The notes beneath the pieces are model-generated. The model ran no database searches and was not told where the DNA came from. It saw nothing but the letters and a program-made list of their open reading frames with translations. A DNA stretch of 36,296 bases from Helicobacter cetorum (GTDB lineage Bacteria; Campylobacterota; Campylobacteria; Campylobacterales; Helicobacteraceae): the NCBI RefSeq assembly GCF_900198405.1, contig NZ_FZMR01000018.1, positions 1-36,296 of the forward strand, read 5' to 3'. This document shows positions 15,998-25,172 of this stretch, piece by piece (position 1 is the first letter of the stretch; each line of letters begins with the position of its first letter). A program made the position numbers and the translations under genes.

Positions 15998-17041
15998 TTA
16001 TTCTTGAAACCCCACACGACTAAGCAAATCTAAATCTTCTATCGCCTTGCCTGTGCCTTTAGCCACCGCTAGTAGTGGTTCTTCGCCCACATATACAGGA
16101 AGCTTAACTGCCTCGCTTAAATATTTATCTAAACCCTTAATAAGCGCTCCACCACCGGTTAGCACAATGCCATTTTGCACGATGTCTCCGGCTAAATCAG
16201 GTTTAACTTCCTCTAACACACTTCTTAAAGCGCTAGAAATTTCTTTAATCTGGTCTTTAATCGCCTCAAAAACATCATCAGAAGTCAATTCAACAGTGTG
16301 CAATAGTCCGCTCACTTGGTCTCTTCCAGAAACTTCCATAGTGAGTGCTGGCTCTAGTTTCACCGCACAACCAATTTCAATTTTAATCTCTTCACCGGTG
16401 CGCTCGCCTATAAATAAATTAAATTTTTTGCGGATATATTCCACTATGCTTTGGTCTAGTTTATCTCCAGCTACTCTAATGCTTTTAGACAACACCAAGC
16501 CACCCAAACTAATCACGCCAATTTCAGTTGTGCCTCCGCCTATATCTACAATCAAACTGCCTTGCGGTTCTTTAACCGGTAAGCCCGCTCCAATAGCAGC
16601 TGCCATAGGCTCTTCAATCAAAAAGACTTCTCTAGCTCCCGCACTTAAAGCACTCTCTTTAACTGCATTTCTCTCTACGCTTGTGAGACCATAAGGCACG
16701 CACACCATAATGCGTGGGCGAATCCAAGATTTGCGCTTATGAGCTTTTTCAATAAAATAGCGAATCATTTTAGCTGTAATATCATAATCTGCAATCACGC
16801 CATCTTTCATGGGGCGAATCGCTCTAATACCATTAGGGGTTTTACCAAGCATTTCCTTAGCATCGCTACCTACAGCTAGAATGTCATATGCCTTAGAATC
16901 AAACAAACCTACACGCACTGCCACAATAGATGGCTCATTGATAATAATACCTTGTCCTTTGACTAATACAATCGTATTGGCTGTGCCTAAATCTATAGCA
17001 ATGTCATGTGAAAACAAACCAATTAGCTTGCTAAAAATCAT
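15998..17041 (-). CDS. mreB: actin-like rod-shape protein MreB
   Basis: Forms membrane-bound ATP-dependent filaments that guide lateral wall synthesis. The actin-fold motifs are present: AIDLGTANTIV (phosphate 1, near residue 16), EEPMAAAIGAG, SLIVDIGGGTTEIGVISL (phosphate 2, near 162-180) and GIVLTGGGALIKGLDKYL (adenosine site, near 287). The 347-residue length is standard. The N-terminal amphipathic stretch MIFSKLIGLFS fits membrane attachment. It follows clpX after 45 bases and precedes mreC by 6. Confidence 0.97.
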   Translation of the reverse strand: MIFSKLIGLFSHDIAIDLGTANTIVLVKGQGIIINEPSIVAVRVGLFDSKAYDILAVGSDAKEMLGKTPNGIRAIRPMKDGVIADYDITAKMIRYFIEKAHKRKSWIRPRIMVCVPYGLTSVERNAVKESALSAGAREVFLIEEPMAAAIGAGLPVKEPQGSLIVDIGGGTTEIGVISLGGLVLSKSIRVAGDKLDQSIVEYIRKKFNLFIGERTGEEIKIEIGCAVKLEPALTMEVSGRDQVSGLLHTVELTSDDVFEAIKDQIKEISSALRSVLEEVKPDLAGDIVQNGIVLTGGGALIKGLDKYLSEAVKLPVYVGEEPLLAVAKGTGKAIEDLDLLSRVGFQE

Positions 17042-17086
17042 GCCTTTTTGTCCTTTTTGATAAAAATTTTAAACCCTACATCTCAG

Positions 17087-18424
17087 TTAAGGGAGGGTTT
17101 TTGAATGACCTTTTTTGATGATAAGAGGCTCTGCTTGTTTTAAAACACAATCTTTAGTGATATGCACCTCACAACCCTTAAGCTTAGGCAAATCAAACAT
17201 AATATCCAAACAAAAATCTTCAATAATCGCTCTTAGTCCCCTAGCCCCCGTCTTTCTCTCTAAAGCGAGCTTAGCAATCTCTTTAATCGCATCTTCTTCA
17301 AAAATCAAATTGGCTTCGTCCATTTTAAAAAGCTGTTGGTATTGCTTAATCAATGCGTTTTTAGGCTTTTGTAAAATCTCTACCATAGCCTCTAAGCTAA
17401 TGCTATCTAGCGTGCTTAGAACATGCAAGCGACCAATAAGCTCAGGGATTAGCCCATAATTGACTAGGTCATGGGTTTCAGCTAAATGCAAGATTTCTTC
17501 TTGCTCTTTTTTACTCATTTTTTCATGGGTAAAGCCAAGCACATTTTGTGTTGTGCGCTTCTTAATGATTTCTGCTAGTCCATCAAACGCTCCCGCACAA
17601 ATGAATAGTATATCGCTTGTATCAATTTGAATGAAGTTTCCATCAGGGTGCTTGCGCCCTCCTTTTGGAGGGATATTCACTATAGAGCCTTCAATAATCT
17701 TTAACAATGCTTGTTGCACGCCCTCACCTGAAACATCTCTTGTAATGGAGCGGTTTTCTGATAAACGGCTAATTTTATCAATTTCATCAATAAAAACAAT
17801 GCCTTTTTGGGCTTTTTGCACATCCCAATCGCTCGCTTGTAATAACCTTGTAAGGATATTTTCCACATCTTCGCCCACATACCCAGCCTCAGTAAGACTA
17901 GTCGCATCGCTAATGGCTATAGGAATATCTAAATGTTTGGCTAAAGTTTGTGCCATTAAAGTTTTGCCTGAGCCTGTAGGGCCAATCAATAAAATATTAG
18001 ACTTAGATAATTCTACTTCTTCAAAATGCTCTAACACACTCGCACTATCTAAATCTTCAGTTTGTCTTTGTAGTTTTTCTTTAAATGCTAGGCGCTTGTA
18101 GTGGTTATATACTGCTACAGAAAAGACTTTTTTAGCCTGTTCTTGTCCAATCACATAATTATCCAAAACCGCCTTAAGCTCTTTAGGGGCTGGAATATGA
18201 GAGAAAAAAACTTCATTATCAAATGGCTGAGTGTCTTCATGTAAAATATCTTTTTTAGATAAAAATGAAGACTCATGTTTATGTAGTTCTTCATACATCA
18301 CATTGATACAATATTCACACACGCACACATCTTTAGTTAAATTACTAGAAAAAATAATTCTGCGTCTTTCTGCACCGCTTGATTCTGGCTTTTGGCAAAA
18401 ACTACAATAAAGCGTTTCGTTCAT
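17087..18424 (-). CDS. clpX: ATP-dependent unfoldase ClpX
   Basis: An AAA+ unfoldase that feeds substrates to ClpP. The N-terminal zinc-binding domain has Cys7-x2-Cys10 and Cys36-x2-Cys39. Walker A GPTGSGKT is at 148-155, Walker [12 protein letters not shown] near 210, and [16 protein letters not shown] and [14 protein letters not shown] follow. The C-terminal small domain has [12 protein letters not shown]. At 445 residues it is slightly longer than E. coli ClpX (424), mainly through the 117-140 insert. It sits 24 bases after lpxA. Confidence 0.97.
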   Translation of the reverse strand: MNETLYCSFCQKPESSGAERRRIIFSSNLTKDVCVCEYCINVMYEELHKHESSFLSKKDILHEDTQPFDNEVFFSHIPAPKELKAVLDNYVIGQEQAKKVFSVAVYNHYKRLAFKEKLQRQTEDLDSASVLEHFEEVELSKSNILLIGPTGSGKTLMAQTLAKHLDIPIAISDATSLTEAGYVGEDVENILTRLLQASDWDVQKAQKGIVFIDEIDKISRLSENRSITRDVSGEGVQQALLKIIEGSIVNIPPKGGRKHPDGNFIQIDTSDILFICAGAFDGLAEIIKKRTTQNVLGFTHEKMSKKEQEEILHLAETHDLVNYGLIPELIGRLHVLSTLDSISLEAMVEILQKPKNALIKQYQQLFKMDEANLIFEEDAIKEIAKLALERKTGARGLRAIIEDFCLDIMFDLPKLKGCEVHITKDCVLKQAEPLIIKKGHSKTLP

Positions 18425-18448
18425 TTCAATCCTTGCATATACTTAAAA

Positions 18449-19264
18449 TTACTCTGCACTAGAGTTATGGGCGTATTCGCTTGTCTTATACGCCATGCCT
18501 CTAGAACTTTCTAAAATAAAAGTGCAAATCTCTTGCACAATAGGGTTATTAGAATGCTCCTCTAATTCAATTTTAGCGCTTTCTCTTATAGAGGGAACAG
18601 GCCTAAACAATCTCTTATAGAGCGAACTAATAAAATCAATCTCTTTGCTTTCTAAAAGTTGGCGCATTCTATGACGATTCAACCCTCTAATGAATGCACG
18701 ATTACCCTCAACAATACAATAAGGTGGCACATCTTTTCCTAAAGCACTCTTACCAGCTATCATAGAGCCTTTGGCAATACGAGTGAATTGATGAATAGCT
18801 GTAAGCCCACCAATATTGACATAATCACCTACTTCAACATGCCCTGCTAAAGTTACACCATTAGCCAAGATACAATGATTTCCAATCACGCAATCATGGG
18901 CTACATGCACATATGCCATAAGCAAGTTTTTATCCCCAATAATCGTTTTTTTAATCCCCCCCTCAGTGCCGGGATTTATCATACAAAATTCACGAATTAG
19001 ATTATCTTCGCCAATAATAAGTTCGCTATATTCGCCTTTATATTTTAAATCTTGAGGTTGCGTGCCAAGCACCGCACAAGGAAAAATTTCAGTATTTTTA
19101 CCAATAAAAGTATGCCCTTGCAAAGTTACATTATTATGAAGTTTCACTCCATCACCAAGTTTCACCCCATCATGAATAACACAAAACTCTCCAATCTCTA
19201 CACCTTTTCCAATCTCAGCCTTAGGAGAAACAACGGCTGATTTGGCGATTTTAACACCACTCAT
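18449..19264 (-). CDS. lpxA: acyl-[ACP]-UDP-N-acetylglucosamine O-acyltransferase
   Basis: The first step of lipid A synthesis: moves a 3-hydroxyacyl chain from ACP to UDP-GlcNAc. The protein is a left-handed beta-helix built of hexapeptide repeats (IGKGVEIGEFCVI, VKLGDGVKLHNNVTLQG). Catalytic His123 lies in YVHVAHDCVIGNH, and the helical C-terminus begins near residue 190 with the family motif GLNRHRM. At 271 residues it is normal. The start overlaps fabZ by 4 bases; FabZ and LpxA compete for the same hydroxyacyl-ACP pool, which makes their coupled translation sensible. Confidence 0.96.
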   Translation of the reverse strand: MSGVKIAKSAVVSPKAEIGKGVEIGEFCVIHDGVKLGDGVKLHNNVTLQGHTFIGKNTEIFPCAVLGTQPQDLKYKGEYSELIIGEDNLIREFCMINPGTEGGIKKTIIGDKNLLMAYVHVAHDCVIGNHCILANGVTLAGHVEVGDYVNIGGLTAIHQFTRIAKGSMIAGKSALGKDVPPYCIVEGNRAFIRGLNRHRMRQLLESKEIDFISSLYKRLFRPVPSIRESAKIELEEHSNNPIVQEICTFILESSRGMAYKTSEYAHNSSAE

Positions 19265-19752
19265 GCTTGCTCTCTCTCTGCAATCATAGCCTTTAATTCT
19301 GCCTCAGCGACTACCTTGCCATCTACTCTAGCCGTCCCTCCTACTTGCCAAATCATGCCTTTATATTTCAACACCTCTAAATGGTATTCTAATCTATCGC
19401 CAGGCACTACAGGAACACGAAATTTAACCTTATCAATCGTCATAAAATACACGATTTTTCTTCGTGCCATTTCAGGGTCAAATCCCCATAAGCTAGTGAA
19501 TGCTAAAAACCCACCGGTTTGTGCCATACCCTCCACGATTAAAACGCCCGGAAAAATAGGCTTATTAGGAAAATGCCCATTGAAAACATCTTCATTAAAA
19601 GTGATATTCTTATACGCTACAATATTTTTATTGACTTGTAAATCCACTACTCTATCCACTAAAAGCATGGGGTAGCGATGGGGCAAAATCTGTAAAATAT
19701 CTTCAATAGAAAAGCTAGAGGCTAGGGTTTGTTGTGAATGTTGTGATTCCAT
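19261..19752 (-). CDS. fabZ: 3-hydroxyacyl-[ACP] dehydratase FabZ
   Basis: Dehydrates 3-hydroxyacyl-ACP in fatty acid synthesis. It has the hot-dog fold, with the active-site helix carrying His60 (VFNGHFP) and Glu74 (GVLIVEGMAQTGG) and the leading motif ILPHRYPMLLVDRV. The frame opens at a TTG at 19764, but the ATG at 19752 is chosen because AAAGGAG lies only 2 bases before the TTG and 14 before the ATG, giving 163 residues. It heads the fabZ-lpxA-clpX-mreB-mreC-glycosyltransferase operon. Confidence 0.95.
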   Translation of the reverse strand: MESQHSQQTLASSFSIEDILQILPHRYPMLLVDRVVDLQVNKNIVAYKNITFNEDVFNGHFPNKPIFPGVLIVEGMAQTGGFLAFTSLWGFDPEMARRKIVYFMTIDKVKFRVPVVPGDRLEYHLEVLKYKGMIWQVGGTARVDGKVVAEAELKAMIAEREQA

Positions 19753-20050
19753 GATAAAAAGCAAAACTCCTTTATTTGATTAAAAAGCACACTTAAAATT
19801 TTGGTTTAACTAAGCTAGAATTATAACATAAAAACCCATGAGTGCTATGCTACATGCATTGAGACTTAATTTTTAAGCTATAAGTTCTGCTAGAGTCTTT
19901 AAACTATGTCTCTTAAAGTACCAAGGAACATTGAATGCTAAAATATACATTTTTTAATTCTAAAACATAAGACTAGAATGTTTTAAAATATATCAAATTC
20001 TTTTAAGAAAATCATAAAACTTCTATAAAAATTTCTATTGTGAGCTATTT
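19753..20050. other. 298-base noncoding gap between fliW and fabZ
   Basis: No open frame of note on either strand. It holds the fabZ promoter near 19820 and a weak hairpin (ATTCTA at 19957-19962 with TAGAAT at 19974-19979) that could end fliW transcription. Nothing else is recognised. Confidence 0.6.
19820..19825 (-). promoter_or_regulatory. extended -10 promoter of the fabZ operon
   Basis: On the minus strand this reads TGTTATAAT, a perfect TGnTATAAT element, about 68 bases before the fabZ ATG. Confidence 0.65.
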
Positions 20051-20440
20051 TTAGTCTTTTTGATGGCTTAAGATATTCTCTCTTAGATGATAGTGGGGGT
20101 ATTTATTAGAATCTAGCACCACCTGCCCCATAAGTTGCTTATCAAAGTTGAAAACTAAAGGGGCTAGGTAATTCACCGTGGAAAGCTCAATGGGGGTTTG
20201 AACCACCATAATATTGGCAATAAATACATTTTTAGCACCTTCTAATTCTAGGAGAATTTTTAAAGGCACAGGCACTTCAAATTCATATTTTCTTAACACA
20301 AAAGGATTTACAAGTGTAAAAGAAGGAATGGCATCATTTTCTGCATTACTCAAACGCAAAAAAATCTCATCAATTTTTTGCAATTCCATTTTGCGAATAG
20401 ACTCAAAACCTAAAATAGGCACTTTCACATCAAAAAGCAT
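20051..20440 (-). CDS. fliW: flagellar assembly factor FliW
   Basis: FliW binds flagellin and antagonises the translational repressor CsrA in Bacillus and epsilonproteobacteria. This 129-residue protein has the family pattern: VPILGFES near residue 7, [17 protein letters not shown] near 41-57, and the C-terminal block [28 protein letters not shown]. Typical length is 130-150. AAGGGGA precedes the ATG. It is monocistronic with its own promoter, divergent from bamD. H. pylori carries two fliW genes, and which one this matches was not determined. Confidence 0.88.
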   Translation of the reverse strand: MLFDVKVPILGFESIRKMELQKIDEIFLRLSNAENDAIPSFTLVNPFVLRKYEFEVPVPLKILLELEGAKNVFIANIMVVQTPIELSTVNYLAPLVFNFDKQLMGQVVLDSNKYPHYHLRENILSHQKD

Positions 20441-20529
20441 GCGATTTGCATTCCCCTTAAAAACGCACTAGCCTCTCCTAATAGGACTAAAACAAGACAA
20501 GTGCCTATGGACTGAAATTTAAAGCTCTC

Positions 20530-20535
20530 ATTATA
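20530..20535 (-). promoter_or_regulatory. extended -10 promoter of fliW
   Basis: On the minus strand this reads TGATATAAT (TGnTATAAT), about 90 bases before the fliW ATG. Confidence 0.6.
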
Positions 20536-20577
20536 TCAAAAAACCACTTGTAAAATCAATTTATGCAAGTTTTAGGG

Positions 20578-20583
20578 TATACT
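20578..20583 (+). promoter_or_regulatory. possible -10 box of bamD
   Basis: TATACT lies 47 bases before the bamD ATG in the divergent fliW-bamD gap. It has no TG extension. Confidence 0.4.
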
Positions 20584-20629
20584 CACAGAAGTGGTTTAAT
20601 CCAAATTTTAATCTTTGAAGATAGGTGGC

Positions 20630-21286
20630 ATGCACTTAAAACATTGGAAACAATTTCTTTTAGTTACTATAGCAATCTTGGCTATTCTTGGGGGTTGTTC
20701 TAAAAAGAAGAAAGAAGAATATAATAAACCCGCTATATTTTGGTATCAGGGGATTTTGCGCGAAATTCTGTTTGCTAACTTACAGACCGCAGATAATTAT
20801 TACTCTTCCTTGCAAAGCGAGCATATTAACTCCCCTCTTGTCCCAGAGGCAATGTTAGCTTTAGGGCAAGCTCATATGAAAAAGAAAGAATATATCCTAG
20901 CAGCGTTTTATTTTGATGAATATATCAAACGCTTTGGGACTGAAAAAAATGTGGATTATTTAACCTTTTTAAAATTGCAATCGCATTATTATGCCTTTAA
21001 AAATCATTCTAAAGACCAAGAATTTATTTCTAATACCATTGTAAATATGGGCGAATTTATAGAAAAATACCCTAATAGCCGTTATCGCCCTTATGTAGAA
21101 TACATGCAAATCAAATTTATTTTAGGGCAGAATGAACTCAATCGTGCGATTGCGAATGTCTATAAAAAGCGCCATAAACCTGAGGGCGTAAAACGCTACT
21201 TAGAAAGGGTAGATGAAACCCTAGAAAAAGAGACTAATCCTAAACCATCATACTTGCCTTGGTATGTGTTTATTTTTGATTGGTAG
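20630..21286 (+). CDS. bamD: outer membrane assembly lipoprotein BamD
   Basis: A periplasmic lipoprotein of the BAM complex, which inserts barrel proteins such as the two Hor proteins here. The signal peptide ends in a lipobox (AILGGC) with the lipidated Cys followed by SKKKK. The mature part is TPR-like: AIFWYQGILREILFANLQTADNYY, PEAMLALGQAHMKKKEYILAAFYFDEYIKRF and SRYRPYVEYM (segment names only). The open frame begins at a TTG at 20615, but the ATG at 20630 gives the expected MHLKHWKQF signal start, with AGGTGG just before it. Length is 218 residues. It was called comL in older H. pylori annotation. It heads the bamD-lon-tyrA cluster. Confidence 0.92.
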   Translation: MHLKHWKQFLLVTIAILAILGGCSKKKKEEYNKPAIFWYQGILREILFANLQTADNYYSSLQSEHINSPLVPEAMLALGQAHMKKKEYILAAFYFDEYIKRFGTEKNVDYLTFLKLQSHYYAFKNHSKDQEFISNTIVNMGEFIEKYPNSRYRPYVEYMQIKFILGQNELNRAIANVYKKRHKPEGVKRYLERVDETLEKETNPKPSYLPWYVFIFDW

Positions 21287-21349
21287 GCTAAAATATGCCA
21301 TTATACTTGTAATTGAAATACCAATAATAAAAAAGATAAGTGAGATAAA

Positions 21350-23866
21350 ATGACTAAAGATTTTCCTAAAATTCTACCTCTAATAGTGGAGGAAGACACT
21401 TTTTTATATCCTTTTATGATAGCCCCCATTTTTTTGCAAAATGATGCAAGCATTAGGACGGCAACTTATGCCAAAGACAATAACTCTCTTGTGTTTATTG
21501 CTTGTCAAAAAGATGGGCACAACAATACCACCCCTCCTTATTATGATGTAGGGGTTATTGGTTCTATCATGCGTAAAACTAACATGCCTAATGGTAGGGT
21601 CAAGCTCCTTCTTAATGGCATTGCTAAGGGGCGTATTTTAGCTCCCGCTAAAGAAAATGCTGATGGGATTTTAGAAACTCAAGTTGACTTGATTGAATAC
21701 CTTAACTATGATATTGAAAAAATTCAAGCTATCGTAGAAGTTCTAAAAGAGAAAGTTACCACTTTGGCTAATGTTGGCTCTTTTTTCCCACCGGACTTAA
21801 TCAAAGCTTTAGAAGATAATGATGACCCTAATCGTGTGGTAGATTTAATAGCCTCAGCTTTACACCTTAAAAAAGAACAAGCCTATAAACTCTTCAAAAG
21901 CAATGATACTGAGCAACGCTTATTAGATTTGATTGATATTGTCATAGAAGAGACTAAAACCCAGAAACTCCAAAAAGAGATAAAATCCAAAGTCCATCAA
22001 AAAATGGAACAAGTTAATAAAGAGTATTTTCTTAAAGAGCAACTCAAGCAAATCCAAAAAGAACTTGGCACAGACAAACAAAAAGACGAAGATTTAGCCC
22101 AATACTATCAAAAACTAGAAAGCATTAAGCCTTTTTTAAAAGAAGAAGCCTTTAAAGAAATCAAAAAACAAATTGATAGATTGAGTAGAACCCATGTGGA
22201 TAGCTCTGATAGTGCGACTTTACAAAATTATATAGAGACTATGCTAGATGTGCCTTTTGGACAATACGAAAAAAAGTCTCTTAATATCAAACATGTTAAA
22301 GAGCAATTAGATAGTGATCATTATTCCTTAAAAAGACCTAAAGAGCGTATTGTTGAATATTTTGCCACCATGCAGCTTTTAGAAATGCGCCAAAATCAAG
22401 AAAAAGATAAAAAAAATACAAAAGAAAAAAAAGACAAGACCAAAGGCACGATTCTATGCTTTTATGGACCACCAGGTGTAGGTAAAACAAGTTTGGCTAA
22501 CTCTATCGCTAAAGCCATAGCTCGCCCTTTAGTAAGGATTGCTTTAGGGGGCTTAGAAGATGTGAATGAATTAAGGGGGCATAGGCGCACCTATTTAGGC
22601 TCAATGCCCGGACGCATAGTCCAAGGGCTTATTGAAGCTAAAAAGATGAATCCGGTTATGGTTTTAGATGAAATTGATAAAGTGGATAGAAGTGTTAGGG
22701 GTGATCCAGCTAGCGCTTTATTAGAGATTTTAGACCCTGAACAAAATATCGCTTTTAGAGATAATTATGCGAATTTTAGCATTGATTTATCGCAAGTGAT
22801 TTTTATCGCCACGGCTAATGATATTTATAATATTCCAGCTCCCTTAAGAGACAGAATGGAGTTTATCAGCGTATCAAGCTACACCCCTAATGAAAAAGAA
22901 GAAATCGCTAGAAACTATCTCATTCCCCAAGAATTAGAAAAGCATGCCTTAAAGCCTAGTGAAGTGAATATTACTAAAGAGTGTTTAAAACTCATTATTG
23001 AAAAATACACTAGAGAAGCGGGGGTTAGGGATTTACGCAGACAAATCGCTGCAATTATGCGTAAAGTGGCGTTAAGATATCTAGAAAATAACCAAAATAC
23101 CCTAAAAAAAGGACGGAAAAAAGAAAATAAAAAAGAAAATAAAGAATGTGAAAAGATAGACGAGAGCAAAAACAAAGATTTTTGCATCTCTATTACACCA
23201 AGCAACCTTAAAGAGTATTTAGAACGCATGGTGTTTGAAATTGACCCCATAGATGAAGAAAATAAAATCGGCATAGTCAATGGCCTAGCATGGACTCCGG
23301 TAGGTGGTGATGTGCTTAAAATTGAGGCGATTAAAATTAGGGGTAAGGGTGAATTAAAACTTACCGGAAGTTTAGGCGATGTGATGAAAGAATCCGCCCT
23401 TATTGCCTTTTCTGTTGTGAAAGTCTTGCTTGATGAAGAAAAATTAAAAGCCCCAAAAATCCCTAGCGAGACCTTTAAAGACGAAAAAGGCAAGAAAAAG
23501 AAAAAATCGCTTAAAGTGTATAACGCTTATGATTTGCATTTGCATGTCCCAGAAGGGGCTACGCCTAAAGATGGTCCAAGTGCAGGAATTGCTATGGCAA
23601 GTGTTATTGCAAGTATTTTATGCGATAGGAAAATAAGAAGTGATATTGCTATGACAGGCGAATTAACTTTAAGTGGAGAAGTTTTACCCATAGGGGGATT
23701 AAAAGAAAAGTTGATTGCCGCTTTTAAAGCCGGCATTAAAACTGCTTTAATCCCTATCAAAAATTATGAAAGAGATTTAGATGAAATCCCTGCTGAAGTG
23801 CGTAATAACCTAGAAATTATCGCTGTTAAAAATGTCATGGAAGTATTAGAAAAAACCTTACTTTAA
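21350..23866 (+). CDS. lon: ATP-dependent protease Lon
   Basis: A cytoplasmic AAA+ protease. The N-terminal substrate domain begins LPLIVEEDTFLYPFMIAPIF. A coiled region follows (about 205-255). Walker A GPPGVGKT is at about 373-380, Walker B PVMVLDEIDKVDRS near 430. The catalytic dyad is Ser744 (KDGPSAG) and Lys787 (GGLKEKL). At 838 residues it is longer than E. coli Lon (784) because of lysine-rich inserts at about 348-366, 584-612 and 703-718. A TATACT box lies at 21303-21308, 42 bases before the ATG. tyrA starts 10 bases after the stop. Confidence 0.97.
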   Translation: MTKDFPKILPLIVEEDTFLYPFMIAPIFLQNDASIRTATYAKDNNSLVFIACQKDGHNNTTPPYYDVGVIGSIMRKTNMPNGRVKLLLNGIAKGRILAPAKENADGILETQVDLIEYLNYDIEKIQAIVEVLKEKVTTLANVGSFFPPDLIKALEDNDDPNRVVDLIASALHLKKEQAYKLFKSNDTEQRLLDLIDIVIEETKTQKLQKEIKSKVHQKMEQVNKEYFLKEQLKQIQKELGTDKQKDEDLAQYYQKLESIKPFLKEEAFKEIKKQIDRLSRTHVDSSDSATLQNYIETMLDVPFGQYEKKSLNIKHVKEQLDSDHYSLKRPKERIVEYFATMQLLEMRQNQEKDKKNTKEKKDKTKGTILCFYGPPGVGKTSLANSIAKAIARPLVRIALGGLEDVNELRGHRRTYLGSMPGRIVQGLIEAKKMNPVMVLDEIDKVDRSVRGDPASALLEILDPEQNIAFRDNYANFSIDLSQVIFIATANDIYNIPAPLRDRMEFISVSSYTPNEKEEIARNYLIPQELEKHALKPSEVNITKECLKLIIEKYTREAGVRDLRRQIAAIMRKVALRYLENNQNTLKKGRKKENKKENKECEKIDESKNKDFCISITPSNLKEYLERMVFEIDPIDEENKIGIVNGLAWTPVGGDVLKIEAIKIRGKGELKLTGSLGDVMKESALIAFSVVKVLLDEEKLKAPKIPSETFKDEKGKKKKKSLKVYNAYDLHLHVPEGATPKDGPSAGIAMASVIASILCDRKIRSDIAMTGELTLSGEVLPIGGLKEKLIAAFKAGIKTALIPIKNYERDLDEIPAEVRNNLEIIAVKNVMEVLEKTLL

Positions 23867-23876
23867 AGAAAAGAGA

Positions 23877-24704
23877 ATGCAAGCAGGAATTATTGGCTTA
23901 GGACTTATGGGTGGAAGCTTAGGCTTAGATTTACAAGTATTAGGCTATTTTAAAAATATTTTAGGCTATGATTCTAATGCCTTACACGCCCAGCAAGCCT
24001 TGACATTAGGGCTTGTAGATGAATGTGTAGAATTTGAAAAAATCCTAGAATGCGATGTGATTTTTTTAGCCATTCCGGTTGAAGGCATTATTGATTGCCT
24101 ACAAAAAATGACTTCTGTTAAAGAAAATGCGACCATTATTGATTTGGGCGGAGCCAAGCATAATATCGTTAAAAGCGTTCCACAGATTATTCGTAAGAAT
24201 TTCATCGCTGCACACCCCATGTGCGGAACAGAATTTTATGGGCCTAAAGCGAGTGTTAAGGGATTGTATGAAAACGCTCTTGTCATCTTATGCGATTTAG
24301 AAGATTCGGGTGCTTATCAAGTTAAACTCGCCAAAGAAATTTTTCTAGGCATAAAAGCCCGCTTAGTTAAAATGACCTCTAGCGAACATGACGCTCACAC
24401 CGCTTATATTAGCCATTTACCCCATGTCTTAAGCTATGCTTTAGCCAATAGCGTTCTCAAACAAAAAAACCCAGAGACCATTCTCTCTCTAGCTGGTGGA
24501 GGCTTTAGAGATATGAGTAGAATCTCTAAAAGCTCACCTTTAATGTGGAAAGATATTTTCAAGCAAAACAGAGACAACATCTTAGAAGCTATTGAAAAAT
24601 GCGAAGCAGAAATCACTCAAGCTAAGATTTGGATAGAAAATAATGATGATGAAAGCCTTGCACAATGGATGGCACAAGCTAATAAGCTCCAAGAATTTAT
24701 GTAG
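23877..24704 (+). CDS. tyrA: prephenate dehydrogenase
   Basis: Oxidatively decarboxylates prephenate to 4-hydroxyphenylpyruvate in tyrosine synthesis. The NAD-binding turn GLGLMGGSLG lies at residues 6-15, IIDLGGAKHNI near 87, HPMCGTEFYGPKAS near 113, and the catalytic-region HTAYISHLPHVLSYALA near 164. There is no chorismate mutase or ACT domain, so it is the monofunctional form (275 residues). It follows lon by 10 bases and should share its transcript. Confidence 0.93.
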   Translation: MQAGIIGLGLMGGSLGLDLQVLGYFKNILGYDSNALHAQQALTLGLVDECVEFEKILECDVIFLAIPVEGIIDCLQKMTSVKENATIIDLGGAKHNIVKSVPQIIRKNFIAAHPMCGTEFYGPKASVKGLYENALVILCDLEDSGAYQVKLAKEIFLGIKARLVKMTSSEHDAHTAYISHLPHVLSYALANSVLKQKNPETILSLAGGGFRDMSRISKSSPLMWKDIFKQNRDNILEAIEKCEAEITQAKIWIENNDDESLAQWMAQANKLQEFM

Positions 24705-24764
24705 TTTTGTTTTAAGAGTGCCAGAGTAACGGAATTTGGCTCGTCCTCTCACAAGGGCTTTGAA

Positions 24765-25172
24765 ATGTTATTAGCAAAAAAACTATACAAAAAAGCGATT
24801 GAGCTTGAGACAGATTACCATTTAAAAGGTGGTATCGTCCATAGAAGTTTAGATTTTTTGGCAGAGTATGCTTTAGGTAATTATAGCGATGACGCTTACA
24901 ATAGCGAAGTAGTAGAGCGGTTGCTTTTTAAGCATTATGTGATGCTGTGTAATGTAGCGTTTGTGAGTATGCTTAAAGAATATAATCAGTTATACAAGAC
25001 AAGGTGGAAAATTCACAATATGATAATAGCGGGCGCTAATGTCTATTATCATTTGAGAAGTGGAAAATTCATTGTCTATCATTGTAACTTTAGAAAGCAT
25101 AACAAAAAAGATGAAATGCGAAATTTACACAGATTATTGGGTCAATTTAAAGGAAAGAAAGGAAAGAGATGA
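24765..25172 (+). CDS. unidentified basic protein following tyrA
   Basis: A 135-residue protein I do not recognise. It is helical and basic with many Tyr and His residues (YKKAIELETDYHLKGGIVHR, then LLFKHYVMLCNVAFVSMLKEY, and YHLRSGKFIVYHCNFRKHNKK near 100-120) and ends in a lysine-rich GKKGKR. H. pylori has a small unassigned gene (HP1381) after tyrA, which this may match. AAGGGC precedes the ATG. The frame is open without a stop from the tyrA TAG (24702-24704) through 20 further codons to this ATG, with no usable start codon between. Confidence 0.6.
   Translation: MLLAKKLYKKAIELETDYHLKGGIVHRSLDFLAEYALGNYSDDAYNSEVVERLLFKHYVMLCNVAFVSMLKEYNQLYKTRWKIHNMIIAGANVYYHLRSGKFIVYHCNFRKHNKKDEMRNLHRLLGQFKGKKGKR

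Noticed and set aside
16047-16694. 215-codon plus-strand frame inside mreB
   Set aside because: Antisense to conserved MreB motifs; the composition is a codon shadow.
17631-18101. 156-codon plus-strand frame inside clpX
   Set aside because: Antisense to the ClpX AAA+ core; no independent signals.
18956-18962. C7 run in lpxA as a phase-variation site
   Set aside because: Short, encodes Gly codons in a conserved repeat, and lpxA is normally essential.
22915-23493. 192-codon open frame on the minus strand inside lon
   Set aside because: It is antisense to well-conserved Lon protease-domain sequence, is serine/phenylalanine-rich as expected for a shadow of lysine- and glutamate-rich coding, and has no family resemblance.
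24718-24760. possible structured leader (GAG-GCCA with TGGCTC) before the 135-residue gene
   Set aside because: The pairing is short and needs a bulge; it matches no known riboswitch or T-box.
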